A DNA stretch of 64,000 nucleotides from Cryobacterium sp. PH31-L1 (GCF_030063145.1 NZ_JASISM010000008.1:62001-126000); one strand, 5' to 3'. Shown: positions 9,707 to 19,136, counted from the stretch's first letter. Notes: a model not told the origin generated them from the letters alone. Made by a program: numbers and translations.

Positions 9707-11170
9707 CTAGTTGTTCGAGGCAGTCTTTCTGGCCGAGTTTTTCGGCGGCAACAGGGTGTCGGCTTCCTCGAGTGACATTCCGTTGGTTTCGGGCACTTTG
9801 CGCAGCACGAACCAGAACGAGAGCCCGGCGAACAGAGCGTAGAGCCCGTAGGTGATCGGCAGGGACGCATCCGCCATCGGGGGAAAGCTGACCGTGATGA
9901 GAAAATTCGCGATCCACTGAGCGGCCGCTGCCAACCCGAGGGCCTTGGCGCGAATCGAGTTGGGGAACATCTCGCCGAGAAGCACCCACACCACGGGTCC
10001 CCAGGACGCACCGAACGAGATCACGAACAGGTTCGCGGCAACGAGCGCGATCGGGGCCCAGGCTCCGGGGAGGCTGAGCTCACCGTCGAGAGTGACCGAC
10101 TGGCTGAACGCGACCGCCATTGTGGCGAGCGACACCGTCATACCGATGGAGCCGGTCAGCAGAATCGGGCGCCGTCCGATGCGGTCGACCAGGGCGATCG
10201 CGACCAGGGTCACGAGAATGTTGGTTATCGAGGTGATCACCGAGATGGTGAGTGAGTTCGATTCCGCGAAGCCGACCGCCGACCACAGGGTGGTTGAGTA
10301 GTAGAAGATCACGTTGATGCCCACGAACTGTTGGAACACCGAGAGGATGATGCCGACCCAGACGATCGGCTTGAGACCGAGGGCGCTGCCGCGCAGCGAC
10401 CCGGACTTATGCGAGCGCGCATCGACCTTGATCGAGCGGCGCATATCGCGAATCTCGCGGTCCACGTCACCGCTCGGCCAGAGCCGCGTGAAGACGGCTC
10501 GGGCATCCGCTTCTTTGTCTTTCAGAATGAGAAAACGCGGGGATTCCGGCAGAATGAATGCGATACCGCCGTAGACGATGGCGGGTACGGCACCGGCCAG
10601 GAACATCCAGCGCCAGGCTTCAAGCCCGAACCAGAACTCGCTGCCGGCGCCGCCTGCACTGCCGGCAAACACGGCGTCGGAGAGCAGGGCCGTGAAGATT
10701 CCGAGGGTGATAGCGAGCTGCTGCAACGAGCCGAGGCGACCACGCATCTGTCGGGGCGAAATTTCGGCGATGTAGGCCGGTGCCACAACGGATGCGAGAC
10801 CGATACCCAGTCCGCCGACCACCCGCCAGATGATCAGGTCGACAACGCCGAACGCGAAGCCGGAGCCGATCGAGCTGATCAGAAAGACGGCGCCGCCGAG
10901 CACCATCATGGGGATGCGTCCGTAGCGGTCGGCGAAACGCCCACCGAAGAACGCTCCGACTGCCGCACCGAGCAGCGCACAGGCCACGGCGAATCCGGTG
11001 AGGGTGGCGTTCAGCCCGAATTCCTGCTGCACCGCGTTGACGGCGCCGTTAATGACCGAGGAGTCGAACCCGAACAGAAACCCGCCGAGGGCGCCGGCGA
11101 CGGCCAGCGCGATGACTTTTCTGTTGGTACTGGGTGCTGCCAGATCAGTTGCCTTCACGGACTCGGTCAT
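9707..11170 (-). CDS. Sugar/H+ symporter, MFS sugar porter family
   Basis: This 487-residue, twelve-span transporter has the signatures of the GalP/XylE/GLUT type: GFLFGFDSSVINGAV in helix 1, FADRYGRIP between helices 2 and 3, PESPRFL before the central loop, and PETNGMSLEE after helix 12. It should import a hexose or pentose with protons, but the substrate cannot be told from sequence. The ATG at 11170 gives a normal length; the frame continues upstream without homology. It is a single-gene unit, divergent from the MpaB-like gene at 11520. Confidence 0.92.
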   Translation of the reverse strand: MTESVKATDLAAPSTNRKVIALAVAGALGGFLFGFDSSVINGAVNAVQQEFGLNATLTGFAVACALLGAAVGAFFGGRFADRYGRIPMMVLGGAVFLISSIGSGFAFGVVDLIIWRVVGGLGIGLASVVAPAYIAEISPRQMRGRLGSLQQLAITLGIFTALLSDAVFAGSAGGAGSEFWFGLEAWRWMFLAGAVPAIVYGGIAFILPESPRFLILKDKEADARAVFTRLWPSGDVDREIRDMRRSIKVDARSHKSGSLRGSALGLKPIVWVGIILSVFQQFVGINVIFYYSTTLWSAVGFAESNSLTISVITSITNILVTLVAIALVDRIGRRPILLTGSIGMTVSLATMAVAFSQSVTLDGELSLPGAWAPIALVAANLFVISFGASWGPVVWVLLGEMFPNSIRAKALGLAAAAQWIANFLITVSFPPMADASLPITYGLYALFAGLSFWFVLRKVPETNGMSLEEADTLLPPKNSARKTASNN

Positions 11171-11519
11171 CGTATTGTGTATCGCTTGTTCACCCAACCA
11201 GCCTACTTCGGGTGTCAGCGGATGCCGTGCCGGGCAGGGAATTAGAGTGTGCGCGCCACCGGGAACCGGCGTGTCCAACCTCCCGCCCGGCCAGGGCGCC
11301 ATCGACGCCGAAACCGGGCAGGAAGAGCCGGCTCCGCCGCCCGATCGCGACCATGCTGAAGCGGGTCAGTCTTCGTTTTTCGTCGTCTTTGATATGTCCC
11401 CAGATGGGTTTCTCGGTGGTGGCACCGGCCCCTGTTGCAATGAAGAACGTCGAGAATCCACCGCGGGCACGGCGCTCGCTCGCGGCGGGCGTCCAGCGAG
11501 GCCGGGCTACCATCCGAGC
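11171..11519. other. Intergenic region between divergent genes
   Basis: These 349 bases separate the sugar porter from the MpaB-like oxygenase and must contain both promoters. Open frames cross it, but none has family-like sequence or a ribosome site that I can defend. I saw no strong hairpin or repeat. Confidence 0.5.
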
Positions 11520-12440
11520 ATGGGAAGATTCACGGACAGCTGGCGCTCTCACCTCCTGGTGACCCTTTCGGGGAACAGCGAGGGTCGACCGAAATGGGTC
11601 GGCCAGATCGCGACCGGCGACGACGCCGGCTTCTTCGGCTCCGGGAGTGCTGCCTGGGCCGTGCACGGCGGCATGGCAACAATGGTGGCCGGCATTCGCG
11701 CGCTGCTCATGCAGACCCTGCACCCGGGTGCCATGGCCGGCGTGCACGATTGGTCCCGCTATCACGATGATCCCCTCGGCCGTCTGTCCGGCACCATTCA
11801 GTGGCTCATCACGGTGACGTTCGCCGACACCGTCGTCGCCGAGCGAGAATCGGGTCGGGTCGCTCATTTTCACGACCGGGTAAGAGGTACCTATCTCGAC
11901 GCGCGTGGTGAGAAACGCCCCTACGCTGCGGGTGATCCCGAGCTGTTGTCCTGGGTGCACGTCGTCTTCACCGACGCTTTTCTGCAATCCCACCTGCTCT
12001 GGGGCGACGCGATCCCCGGCGGAGCCGACCAGTACGTCAACGAATGGGCCACGGCCGGTGAACTCATCGGAGTGCAAAACGCCCCGCATTCGGCCGCAGA
12101 ACTCGCCGCCCAGCTCGAGGGATTTCGCAGCGCGGGCACGCTGAAAAGTGACGCCCGCGTCGCGGAAGCTGTGCGGTTCATCCGCTACCCGCCGCTAAGC
12201 CGCGGCATGCTGCCGTTCTACCGCATCATGTTCGCCGGCGCCGTGGCGTCAATCCCGCGCGAGTATCGCGACATGCTCGGCCTCAAGCGGTCTCGTCTGC
12301 CCGTTGTTTGGGGTACCCGACTCATTCTCGGTGTGGTGCGCGCCCTGCTCGGCCCGTCGTCGACGTCAGAGGATGCCGCCCGCGCGCGGCTCGCGCGCAT
12401 CGCACGAACGCAGCAGCTGGGTCACCCCGGCGGAGCGTGA
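11520..12440 (+). CDS. Oxygenase MpaB family protein (DUF2236)
   Basis: This 306-residue soluble protein carries the conserved blocks of the MpaB/rubber-oxygenase (DUF2236) family: LHPGAMAGVHDWSRYHDDP near residue 65, HDRVRGTY around 120, and a DPELLSWVHVVFTDAF block around 145. The family includes haem-dependent enzymes such as latex-clearing protein, but most actinobacterial members have no known substrate. The ATG at 11520 precedes MGRFTDSWR. It stands alone, convergent with the membrane protein at 12454. Confidence 0.8.
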   Translation: MGRFTDSWRSHLLVTLSGNSEGRPKWVGQIATGDDAGFFGSGSAAWAVHGGMATMVAGIRALLMQTLHPGAMAGVHDWSRYHDDPLGRLSGTIQWLITVTFADTVVAERESGRVAHFHDRVRGTYLDARGEKRPYAAGDPELLSWVHVVFTDAFLQSHLLWGDAIPGGADQYVNEWATAGELIGVQNAPHSAAELAAQLEGFRSAGTLKSDARVAEAVRFIRYPPLSRGMLPFYRIMFAGAVASIPREYRDMLGLKRSRLPVVWGTRLILGVVRALLGPSSTSEDAARARLARIARTQQLGHPGGA

Positions 12441-12453
12441 CAGCACCGGTCAG

Positions 12454-13458
12454 TCACTGACCAGCATGTTCTGCCCGCCGGGCCCGCACCCCCGGCACCA
12501 GAATCACCGTGATGGCACTCACGGCGCTCAGGTACAGCACGGCGAAGACGGTGATCGTGAGCACGGTCGGGCGCACGATGGATTCACCGGCCAGTGCCTG
12601 CAGGGTGAGCAGGACAAGAACGCCGCTGTAGAGAGCGGTGAGGGTGACCACGATCCCGACGCGGGTGCGTTCGGGACGGAGCACGGGCATCCGTCTCATG
12701 AGCAGTTCGGGCAGCAGCGCGGCGAGCGGAATCAACTGCAGGGCGTGCATGCCGACGAAGTGGGGAATGCGCAGGTCACCGGCCACGGTGCTCCAGCCGA
12801 GAATCGGCAGGCCGGGGCCGCCGTCGGCCAGGCCCACGGTGTGGGCGCCGGCGATGCCCTGAAAGTTGTCGAGCTGGGCTGCGGTGGGGCCGGTCATGAG
12901 AAAGGCGAGGCCCATGCCGATGATGGCGATCACGATTCCCGAGCGGATGGCGATGGTGCGCGCCCGGTCGCCGAGCGCAGCGCCGCTCCGTCGCCCGCCG
13001 AACACGAGCAGTGCGGCGACAACCATCGCCGCGAACCAGACCGTGACGATCGAGACGGCCATGATGCTCCAGACCGCTGCATGAAACGGCGTCGAGACGT
13101 TGAAATGGCTCGTCGTGTCGCCCGCGGCGGCGCCGACGATCGCGACCATTTCGACCAGGAGCAGCACGGCGCTGATCGTGCCGGCCCACCAGGCCAGGCG
13201 TCTGCCGCGCCGGAGCAGGCCGATCAGCCAGGCCAGGGTGACGCTGTAGATGATGATGGACAGCGAGAATTTGAGCGGCTTGGCCCAGAGCGGAAGCCCG
13301 GTCACCTCGCGGTGGTCGACGACCAGGCCGATCATGCTGACGATCGCGAGAAGGGCCATGGCAGCGGCGAGCGCGAGCAGCGGACGATGCCAGGCGACGC
13401 GGTCGGGGACTGTGCCGGGCTGGGCGGCAGTGGACGTCGATGTGGTCGTGCGGAACAT
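12454..13458 (-). CDS. Polytopic membrane protein of unknown function
   Basis: This 334-residue protein has about eight hydrophobic spans and a long polar loop near the middle (LDNFQGIAGAHTVGLADGG). I do not recognise a characterised family. The ATG at 13458 follows GAAGGAG at good spacing. It lies 80 bases downstream of a MerR-type regulator on the same strand, so the two are probably co-transcribed and the regulator may control this gene. Conserved-looking features include WAKPLKFSLSIIIYS and GDLRIPHFVGMHALQL. The His-containing IPHFVGMHALQ segment in a membrane helix could bind metal or haem, but that is speculation. Confidence 0.7.
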   Translation of the reverse strand: MFRTTTSTSTAAQPGTVPDRVAWHRPLLALAAAMALLAIVSMIGLVVDHREVTGLPLWAKPLKFSLSIIIYSVTLAWLIGLLRRGRRLAWWAGTISAVLLLVEMVAIVGAAAGDTTSHFNVSTPFHAAVWSIMAVSIVTVWFAAMVVAALLVFGGRRSGAALGDRARTIAIRSGIVIAIIGMGLAFLMTGPTAAQLDNFQGIAGAHTVGLADGGPGLPILGWSTVAGDLRIPHFVGMHALQLIPLAALLPELLMRRMPVLRPERTRVGIVVTLTALYSGVLVLLTLQALAGESIVRPTVLTITVFAVLYLSAVSAITVILVPGVRARRAEHAGQ

Positions 13459-13538
13459 GGTGACTCCTTCGGTCACAGGGGCTGGGGTGCGAAAGGTCCG
13501 GGTGTTCTGGGGCGCCCCGGTTTCGGGAGTGCGCGGTG

Positions 13539-14177
13539 TTACGGGGTCTGGTGGTGGCGCGCGGGATCAGCGGAATAGCGCAGCGCCGAGACGTGCTCCT
13601 GGGCGGCGCGGCGCAGTCCTCTGAACAGGGCGTCGCCGAGCGCGGTTCCCACGACCACCGTCTGGGCCTGCGCGGCCCGGTCGGAGAGGGCCGCAATTTC
13701 GTCGATATCGGCTTCGGCGACGAGCTGCGCAGCGTGCGCGTAACGGCCGAGCCAGCCGCAGGCATCCGTGTGTCCCACCTCGTCGAGCGACTGGACGACT
13801 CGCGCGGCGGCCAGGCGACCCGGATTGTCGGCCGAGACGAGCCATCCGTCGAGAACCGCGTCAACGCGATCGAGCGCGCTGGGGTCGATGCCGGCTGGGT
13901 CGATGTGTTCCGACACGGACCGCTGCGCGATCGCGAAGGTGTCTTGCAGGGGCAGGTCGGAATCGATGGCGGCGAGTACCACGCGCGCGTCGGCGATAGT
14001 GAGGCCGCCGACCTCGATCAGGCTGCGGATCAGGCGCAGTCGGGTCACGTGTTCGAGACCGTAGTGTGCCTGGTTGGGCGCGGTGCGCTCCCCCGCCGCG
14101 AGTAGGTTCTCGCGCAGGTAGAACTTGACGGTGGCAACGGAAAGCCCGCTCACCGCGCTCAACTCGGCCATTTTCAT
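13539..14177 (-). CDS. MerR family transcriptional regulator
   Basis: The N-terminal 70 residues are a MerR-type winged helix-turn-helix (MAELSAVSGLSVATVKFYLRE, then the wing with HYGLEHVTRLRLIR). The remaining 140 residues form a helical C-terminal effector domain without the cysteines of metal sensors. The family activates by untwisting promoters with long spacers. Starts at 14177 and 14171 are both possible, and the transcript may be nearly leaderless because AT-rich promoter-like sequence abuts the start. It heads a probable two-gene operon with the membrane protein at 12454. Confidence 0.85.
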   Translation of the reverse strand: MKMAELSAVSGLSVATVKFYLRENLLAAGERTAPNQAHYGLEHVTRLRLIRSLIEVGGLTIADARVVLAAIDSDLPLQDTFAIAQRSVSEHIDPAGIDPSALDRVDAVLDGWLVSADNPGRLAAARVVQSLDEVGHTDACGWLGRYAHAAQLVAEADIDEIAALSDRAAQAQTVVVGTALGDALFRGLRRAAQEHVSALRYSADPARHHQTP

Positions 14178-14179
14178 AT

Positions 14180-14196
14180 GGATAATATAACTATCC
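14180..14196. promoter_or_regulatory. Inverted repeat at the merR start, possible auto-operator
   Basis: GGATA and TATCC arms are separated by seven A/T-rich bases within the 48-base gap between apeB and merR. The A/T richness is striking in this high-GC context, and TATATT/TATTAT elements on the minus strand could serve as the -10. The arms are only 5 bases long, so the palindrome alone is weak evidence. Confidence 0.4.
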
Positions 14197-14225
14197 GATA
14201 GCCCTGCTGTCTATATCTGAGCGGA

Positions 14226-15509
14226 TTAAACTTCGGGCGCGAAGAAGGCGGCCGTCGCCGCGGCGAGCGCCTGCGGATCGTAGACGTGGCACAGCTCGCG
14301 GGCGGAGTGCATCGACAGCAGCGGCACGCCGACGTCGACCACACGGATGCCCAGCCGGGTCGCGGTCAGCGGTCCAATGGTCGACCCGCAGGGAACCGTG
14401 TTGTTCGACACGAATTCCTGGTAGTCGACTTTCGCCTGCGCGCAGGTGCGGGCCCAGAGGGCGGCGCCGTGGGCATCCGTCGCATAACGCTGGTTGGCAT
14501 TGATCTTGAGCAGCGGTCCGCCGCCGAGAATGGGCTGGTTGGCCGGATCGTGGCGCTCGGGATAGTTCGGGTGCACGGCGTGGCCGGCGTCGGCGGACAG
14601 GCACCACGATTCGGCATAGGCCTGCAGGCGATCAGACCCGGTGGCACCGAGGCCGTGGCCGATGCGGGTGAGAATGTCGTCCAGCAGCGGTCCGCTCGCT
14701 CCGGAACGCGACTGCGAACCGAGTTCCTCGTGATCGAAGGCGGCGAGCACGCTGATCGGGCCGCCGGCTCTCGACGGGCTGGTCGCGATGAGGGCATGCA
14801 GTCCGGCGTAGACCGAGGAGAGGTTGTCGAGGCGCGCGGCGGCGAACAGCTTCTGGTCGAGGCCGAAGGTCGCCGGGGGCTGGGTGTCGTTGCTGAGGAT
14901 GTCATAACCGGCAACATCCGCTGCCGTGAGCCCGGCCAGACCGGCCAGGTGGGCGAGCAGGTCGGCTTCGGACGGGTCGCCGACGCCGAAAACAGGCGTG
15001 AGGTGGCGCTGCCGGTCGAGGGTCAGACCGTTATTGACCTCGCGGTCGAGGTGCACGGCGAGCTGCGGGATGCGCAGGAACGGCCCGGTGCGCACGAGGT
15101 GCTCGGTGCCATCCTGGGTGACCAGCCGGCCGGCCAGTTCGAGCTCCCGGTCGAGCCAGGAGTTCTGCAGCGGACCGCCATAGACCTCGACGCCGGCCTG
15201 CAGCCAGCCGTGGGAGCCGATCGTGGGTTTCGGCTTGAGCTTGAATCCCGGGGAGTCGGTGTGGGCGCCGAGGATGCGAAACGACGTCGTAGCACCGGCA
15301 CCGACCGGCTGCGACCAGGCGATCACGGCACCGTCGCGCACGACGTAGTGGCCGGTGGCGTCGTCGGGCGTCCAGCTCTCCGACTCGCTCAGCCGGGTGA
15401 AACCGGCCCCGTCCAGCCGCCGGGCGACCTCAGCGGCGGCGTGGTATGACGACGGTGACGCTTGCAGAAAAGCGGAAAAATCAGCGATGTAGTCCGGTGT
15501 GGCATCCAT
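14226..15509 (-). CDS. apeB: M18 family aminopeptidase
   Basis: This 427-residue dinuclear zinc aminopeptidase removes N-terminal, often acidic, residues from peptides in the cytoplasm. M18 metal and catalytic motifs are seen in order: GAHTDSPGFKLKP, LDREVN, AARLDNLSS, FDHEELGSQS, SADAGHAVHPN and SMHSARELCHV. Length is typical. The ATG at 15509 is the natural start. It is the upstream neighbour of the merR gene on the same strand, with a 48-base gap that contains the merR control region, so it is probably a separate unit. Confidence 0.95.
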   Translation of the reverse strand: MDATPDYIADFSAFLQASPSSYHAAAEVARRLDGAGFTRLSESESWTPDDATGHYVVRDGAVIAWSQPVGAGATTSFRILGAHTDSPGFKLKPKPTIGSHGWLQAGVEVYGGPLQNSWLDRELELAGRLVTQDGTEHLVRTGPFLRIPQLAVHLDREVNNGLTLDRQRHLTPVFGVGDPSEADLLAHLAGLAGLTAADVAGYDILSNDTQPPATFGLDQKLFAAARLDNLSSVYAGLHALIATSPSRAGGPISVLAAFDHEELGSQSRSGASGPLLDDILTRIGHGLGATGSDRLQAYAESWCLSADAGHAVHPNYPERHDPANQPILGGGPLLKINANQRYATDAHGAALWARTCAQAKVDYQEFVSNNTVPCGSTIGPLTATRLGIRVVDVGVPLLSMHSARELCHVYDPQALAAATAAFFAPEV

Positions 15510-15558
15510 TCATCCATCCAACCACCCACGCAGGCAAGCGGATGCCGCGGCCGGCTAC

Positions 15559-16305
15559 CTACTCGGCGGGCGCGTCATCCGGCGCGTCGGACTGCAACGC
15601 AGCGCGCGCGAAGGCCGCGCCACCGACAGTGACGGTGCCGCGGTCGCCGTGCCAGGCCTCGGTCTGCTCGAACGCGCCGAGCCGGTCGAGCAGGCGCCAT
15701 TTGGTGTCGACGAGGTGCCAGACCGATTCCGTCGTCGGTTCCTGGCCGTCGGACTGCACCCAGCCGAGCGAACCGAGCGCACGCGCAAGGGTCGTGAGGT
15801 AATCTTCGCGGCGGGCCAGGCCGCGGGTCGCGACGAAGAGCAGTAGCAGGCGGGTGGCGTCGGCCACGGCCGGGGTGCGGCTTGAATGAATAGTGCGGGC
15901 GAGGTGCCACCAGAGCTCACGGGGCGAGTCGGAGAATGCGGCACCCTTTTTGGTGAGCACCAGCATCCCCTTACTGACGCGCAGCAGTCCAACATCACGC
16001 AGGTGCCCACGCAGCTCCTGCAGCGGGCGCAGGTGCACCTCACGGTTGACGCTGATCGGCCAACCCCAGTCGAGCTCGGCAGAGGCCTCGACGACGATCG
16101 CGGGCGGCAGGTGCCCCGCCTTGGTCAAGCGAATGCCGTCAGCCCCGACCCGGGTCAGAATCCACTGCGCAGGGGCCACCATCCGCGCCATAGCCCGCTC
16201 CTGCAACAGCACCGCATCCTTCACCCGGGCCTGCCCGATGAGTCGGCGGAAACCAACGACGGCCTGTTCCGGCAGTCGCGTTTCGATCTCCTGAATCACG
16301 TTCAC
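15559..16305 (-). CDS. Conserved hypothetical protein, winged-helix-like
   Basis: I do not recognise this 248-residue protein with confidence. It has a block GIRLTKAGHLPPAIVVEA and a second block VSKGMLVLTKKGAAF that look like two winged-helix wings, with a C-terminal Ala-rich helical part. Similar LTKAGxLPP segments occur in actinobacterial proteins annotated as pRiA4b ORF-3-like, but that link is from memory. There are no membrane segments or catalytic motifs. It is divergent from the DUF2087-recQ pair. Confidence 0.65.
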   Translation of the reverse strand: MNVIQEIETRLPEQAVVGFRRLIGQARVKDAVLLQERAMARMVAPAQWILTRVGADGIRLTKAGHLPPAIVVEASAELDWGWPISVNREVHLRPLQELRGHLRDVGLLRVSKGMLVLTKKGAAFSDSPRELWWHLARTIHSSRTPAVADATRLLLLFVATRGLARREDYLTTLARALGSLGWVQSDGQEPTTESVWHLVDTKWRLLDRLGAFEQTEAWHGDRGTVTVGGAAFARAALQSDAPDDAPAE

Positions 16306-16412
16306 CCACCGAGCCTACTGAGCGATCCCGCTCAGACGTGACGGATGCCCCGCGACACGCACCAGTATCTGAGGAGGTTGCAGAGGATTGTCGCGGGCAA
16401 CACACTGGGGAT

Positions 16413-16913
16413 ATGGCTAACCAATGGCGCCGCGTCGTCGCTGCACTCGCCCACCCCGATCGCAGGGCGGTGTGGGCCGCTGCGGTGCTTGAGGGGTCTG
16501 CCGAACTGGCCGAATCCAAACGAGCGAAGGCCGCCGCCGCGCTCCAGGATGCCGGTTTGCTCGATGCTGACGGTAATGCCGTCACCGCGGTGTTCGGTGA
16601 ACTCCTGGAGAGCACACCCGAAGTGCGGCGCGAGGGCACGGAACGGTTCATTCGAAACGGGCGGATAGAGCAATACCCGGCGAAGCAGCCTGATCGTGAC
16701 GAGATTCTGAATTGGGTTGCTGCGGCGCTGCCACCAGGGCGGATGTCGGAACGCGAGTTGGGCATCCGTCTCACGGTGGTCGTCGACGACGTGGTCACCC
16801 TGCGGCGACACCTCGTCGACGCCGGGCTGGTCTCTCGCACGCCGGATGGCGCGATCTACCAAGTCGTGCAGCGCCCCGAAGTGTCGGCGGCATCTGGCAC
16901 CCTTGAGGGATGA
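16413..16913 (+). CDS. DUF2087 domain protein
   Basis: This protein of 166 residues has a C-terminal DUF2087 pattern: QYPAKQPDRDEILNWVA, then SERELGIRLT, then DDVVTLRRHLVDAGLVSR followed by Gly and Tyr. The family looks like a small DNA-binding fold and is often fused to ArsR- or other HTH domains; the N-terminal half here (WRRVVAALAHPDRRAVWAA) resembles an ArsR-like HTH. A transcriptional regulator is likely. Its stop overlaps the ATG of the recQ-like gene by 4 bases, so the two are translated together. Confidence 0.75.
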   Translation: MANQWRRVVAALAHPDRRAVWAAAVLEGSAELAESKRAKAAAALQDAGLLDADGNAVTAVFGELLESTPEVRREGTERFIRNGRIEQYPAKQPDRDEILNWVAAALPPGRMSERELGIRLTVVVDDVVTLRRHLVDAGLVSRTPDGAIYQVVQRPEVSAASGTLEG

Positions 16914-19078
16914 CCGACACGCGCGCATCCGCTCTGGCCATTCTGCGCACCCTCGTAGGGCGAGAAGACGCAGACTTTCACGACGGGCAGTTCGAGGCGA
17001 TTGAAACACTGGTCGACCACCGCCGCCGAGCCCTCGTGGTGCAGCGCACCGGATGGGGCAAATCGGCCGTGTATTTTGTGGCCACCCTGCTGCTTCGACG
17101 CCAGGGCGCCGGCCCGACCATTCTGGTCTCGCCGCTGCTTGCGCTGATGCGCGACCAGGTCGCCGCTGCCGCCCGGGCCGGGGTGCGGGCGGTATCCATC
17201 AACTCGTCGAACGCGCACGAGTGGAGCGATGTGCGGCTCCTGCTCGACGCCGACGAGGTCGATGTGCTGCTGGTGTCACCCGAACGACTCAACAACCCGT
17301 CCTTTCGCGATGAGCAGCTGCCCGCCCTCATCGCTCGGGTGGGCCTGCTCGTGGTCGATGAGGCGCACTGCATCTCCGACTGGGGCCACGACTTTCGCCC
17401 GGACTACCGCCGCCTGCGCGATCTGATCGCCCAGATGCCCGCCGGCGTGCCGGTGCTCGCCACCACGGCCACCGCCAACAGCCGGGTCGTGCAAGATGTC
17501 GCGGAGCAGGTCGGTATGGTCGCCACCGGTTTTGACGGCGCCGGCACCGGCGCCGACACCGCAGAGAGCACGGCGGGAACGGTCGAGGTCGTCACCATTC
17601 GCGGCCCGCTCGCCCGGTCGTCCCTGCGGCTGGGGGTGCTGCGCCTGCCCGATTCACGGGCCCGGCTGGCCTGGCTACTGAGCCACCTCGGTGATTTGCC
17701 GGGCAGCGGCATCATTTATACCCTCACGGTCGCGGCCGCCGAGGACACCGCGCGGCTGCTCCGCGAAGCCGGTCACGCGGTGCGCGCATACACCGGCCAG
17801 ACCGACACAGCCGAACGGGAGGAATCCGAGGGGCTGCTCAAAACCAACCAGGTGAAGGCGCTGATCGCCACGAGCGCCCTCGGCATGGGATTCGACAAGC
17901 CCGACCTCGGTTTCGTGCTGCACCTGGGCGCGCCGTCCTCCCCCGTTGCTTACTACCAACAGGTCGGTCGTGCTGGCCGTGCCACAGCGTCGGCCGACGT
18001 GCTGCTGCTTCCGGGTGCCGAAGACGAGGCGATCTGGCACTATTTCGCCACCGCCTCGATGCCCAATCAGGCCAAGGCCCTCGCCGTGATCGGTGCTCTC
18101 GAAGCCGCCGGCGCGCCCCTGTCGACGCCGGCGCTCGAGGCCAGGGTCGACCTTCGGCGTACCCCGCTCGAGCTACTGCTCAAGGTGCTCGACGTGGACG
18201 GCGCCGTACACCGGGTCAAGGGCGGCTGGCAGTCCACCGGGCGGCCGTGGGTCTACGACCAAGAGCGCTACGAACGCATCGCGGCCGCCCGGCTCGGCGA
18301 GCAGCGGGCCATGCTCGAATTTGAGAGCACCACCGGCTGCCGCATGGAATTTCTGCAGCGCGCCCTCGACGACGACACCGCCGTGGCTTGCGGTCGCTGC
18401 GACAACTGCCAGGGCATCTGGTATTCAAGTGAGGTAGCTGAGGGTGCCGCCGCCACGGCTGCGCAATCGCTCGACCGGGTCGGCGTCGCCATCGACGTGC
18501 GCGCCCAGTGGCCCACCGGCATGAGCAGCCTCGGTGTTGCGGCCACCGGCAAGATTGCGCTTAGCGATCGCGCCGAGCCCGGCCGCGCGCTGGCCCGACT
18601 GACCGACCTCGGCTGGGGTGGTCCCCTACGCGACTTGTTCGAGACGCAGGCAGCGGATGCCGCCGCCCCGCCGGCCATGCTGGCCGCCTGTGTGCGCGTG
18701 CTCGCCGAGTGGGGCTGGGCACAGCGGCCGGCGGCCATCGTCGTGGTGCCGTCGCGGCGGCATCCGTTTCTCATTGACTCCGTGGCAGAGTCACTCGCTA
18801 ATGTCGGCCGGCTGCCCTGGCTCGGCGCCCTGAGTTGGGCCAACGGCGGCCCCACCGGCGAGTCGGGCGGCAACAGCGCCTACCGCCTGTCGAGCGTGTG
18901 GGACCGCTTCACTGTGGGCCCGGAGCTGGCCCAGGCCCTTGCCCCATTCACCGGCCACCCCATTCTGCTCATCGACGACCTGGTCGACAGTCGGTGGACC
19001 GTGACCGTGGCCAGCCGGGTGTTGCGCCAGCACGGAGCTTCGGCGGTACTGCCGTTCGCCCTCGCCGTGCGTTCCTAG
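16910..19078 (+). CDS. RecQ-type ATP-dependent DNA helicase with C-terminal phosphoribosyltransferase-like domain
   Basis: The first 350 or so residues of this 722-residue protein are a superfamily 2 RecQ core: Walker A in QRTGWGKSAVYF, DEAHCISDWGHDFRPDY (motif II), TATANSRV (motif III) and QQVGRAGRA (motif VI). A zinc-binding set follows (CRMEFLQRALDD, then CGRCDNCQG). No HRDC domain is visible. Instead the last 170 residues contain ILLIDDLVDSRWTVTVA, a PRPP-binding-loop pattern like that of ComF and other type I phosphoribosyltransferases. It probably unwinds recombination or repair intermediates; the role of the extra domain is unknown. The start overlaps the DUF2087 gene (ATGA). Confidence 0.9.
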   Translation: MTDTRASALAILRTLVGREDADFHDGQFEAIETLVDHRRRALVVQRTGWGKSAVYFVATLLLRRQGAGPTILVSPLLALMRDQVAAAARAGVRAVSINSSNAHEWSDVRLLLDADEVDVLLVSPERLNNPSFRDEQLPALIARVGLLVVDEAHCISDWGHDFRPDYRRLRDLIAQMPAGVPVLATTATANSRVVQDVAEQVGMVATGFDGAGTGADTAESTAGTVEVVTIRGPLARSSLRLGVLRLPDSRARLAWLLSHLGDLPGSGIIYTLTVAAAEDTARLLREAGHAVRAYTGQTDTAEREESEGLLKTNQVKALIATSALGMGFDKPDLGFVLHLGAPSSPVAYYQQVGRAGRATASADVLLLPGAEDEAIWHYFATASMPNQAKALAVIGALEAAGAPLSTPALEARVDLRRTPLELLLKVLDVDGAVHRVKGGWQSTGRPWVYDQERYERIAAARLGEQRAMLEFESTTGCRMEFLQRALDDDTAVACGRCDNCQGIWYSSEVAEGAAATAAQSLDRVGVAIDVRAQWPTGMSSLGVAATGKIALSDRAEPGRALARLTDLGWGGPLRDLFETQAADAAAPPAMLAACVRVLAEWGWAQRPAAIVVVPSRRHPFLIDSVAESLANVGRLPWLGALSWANGGPTGESGGNSAYRLSSVWDRFTVGPELAQALAPFTGHPILLIDDLVDSRWTVTVASRVLRQHGASAVLPFALAVRS

Positions 19079-19136
19079 CCGGCGGTCTGAGCGGCCCGAC
19101 AGATCGGCCGAGTACGCGGCTTCATTGAACGTAACC

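Noticed and set aside
11190..12089. Minus-strand frame in the gap upstream of the MpaB-like gene
   Set aside because: Mostly antisense to the MpaB-like gene; the part in the gap has no recognisable domain.
12304..13578. 424-codon plus-strand frame antisense to the membrane protein
   Set aside because: Low-complexity Asp/Gly/His/Arg composition with no family resemblance; it is a shadow of the minus-strand gene.
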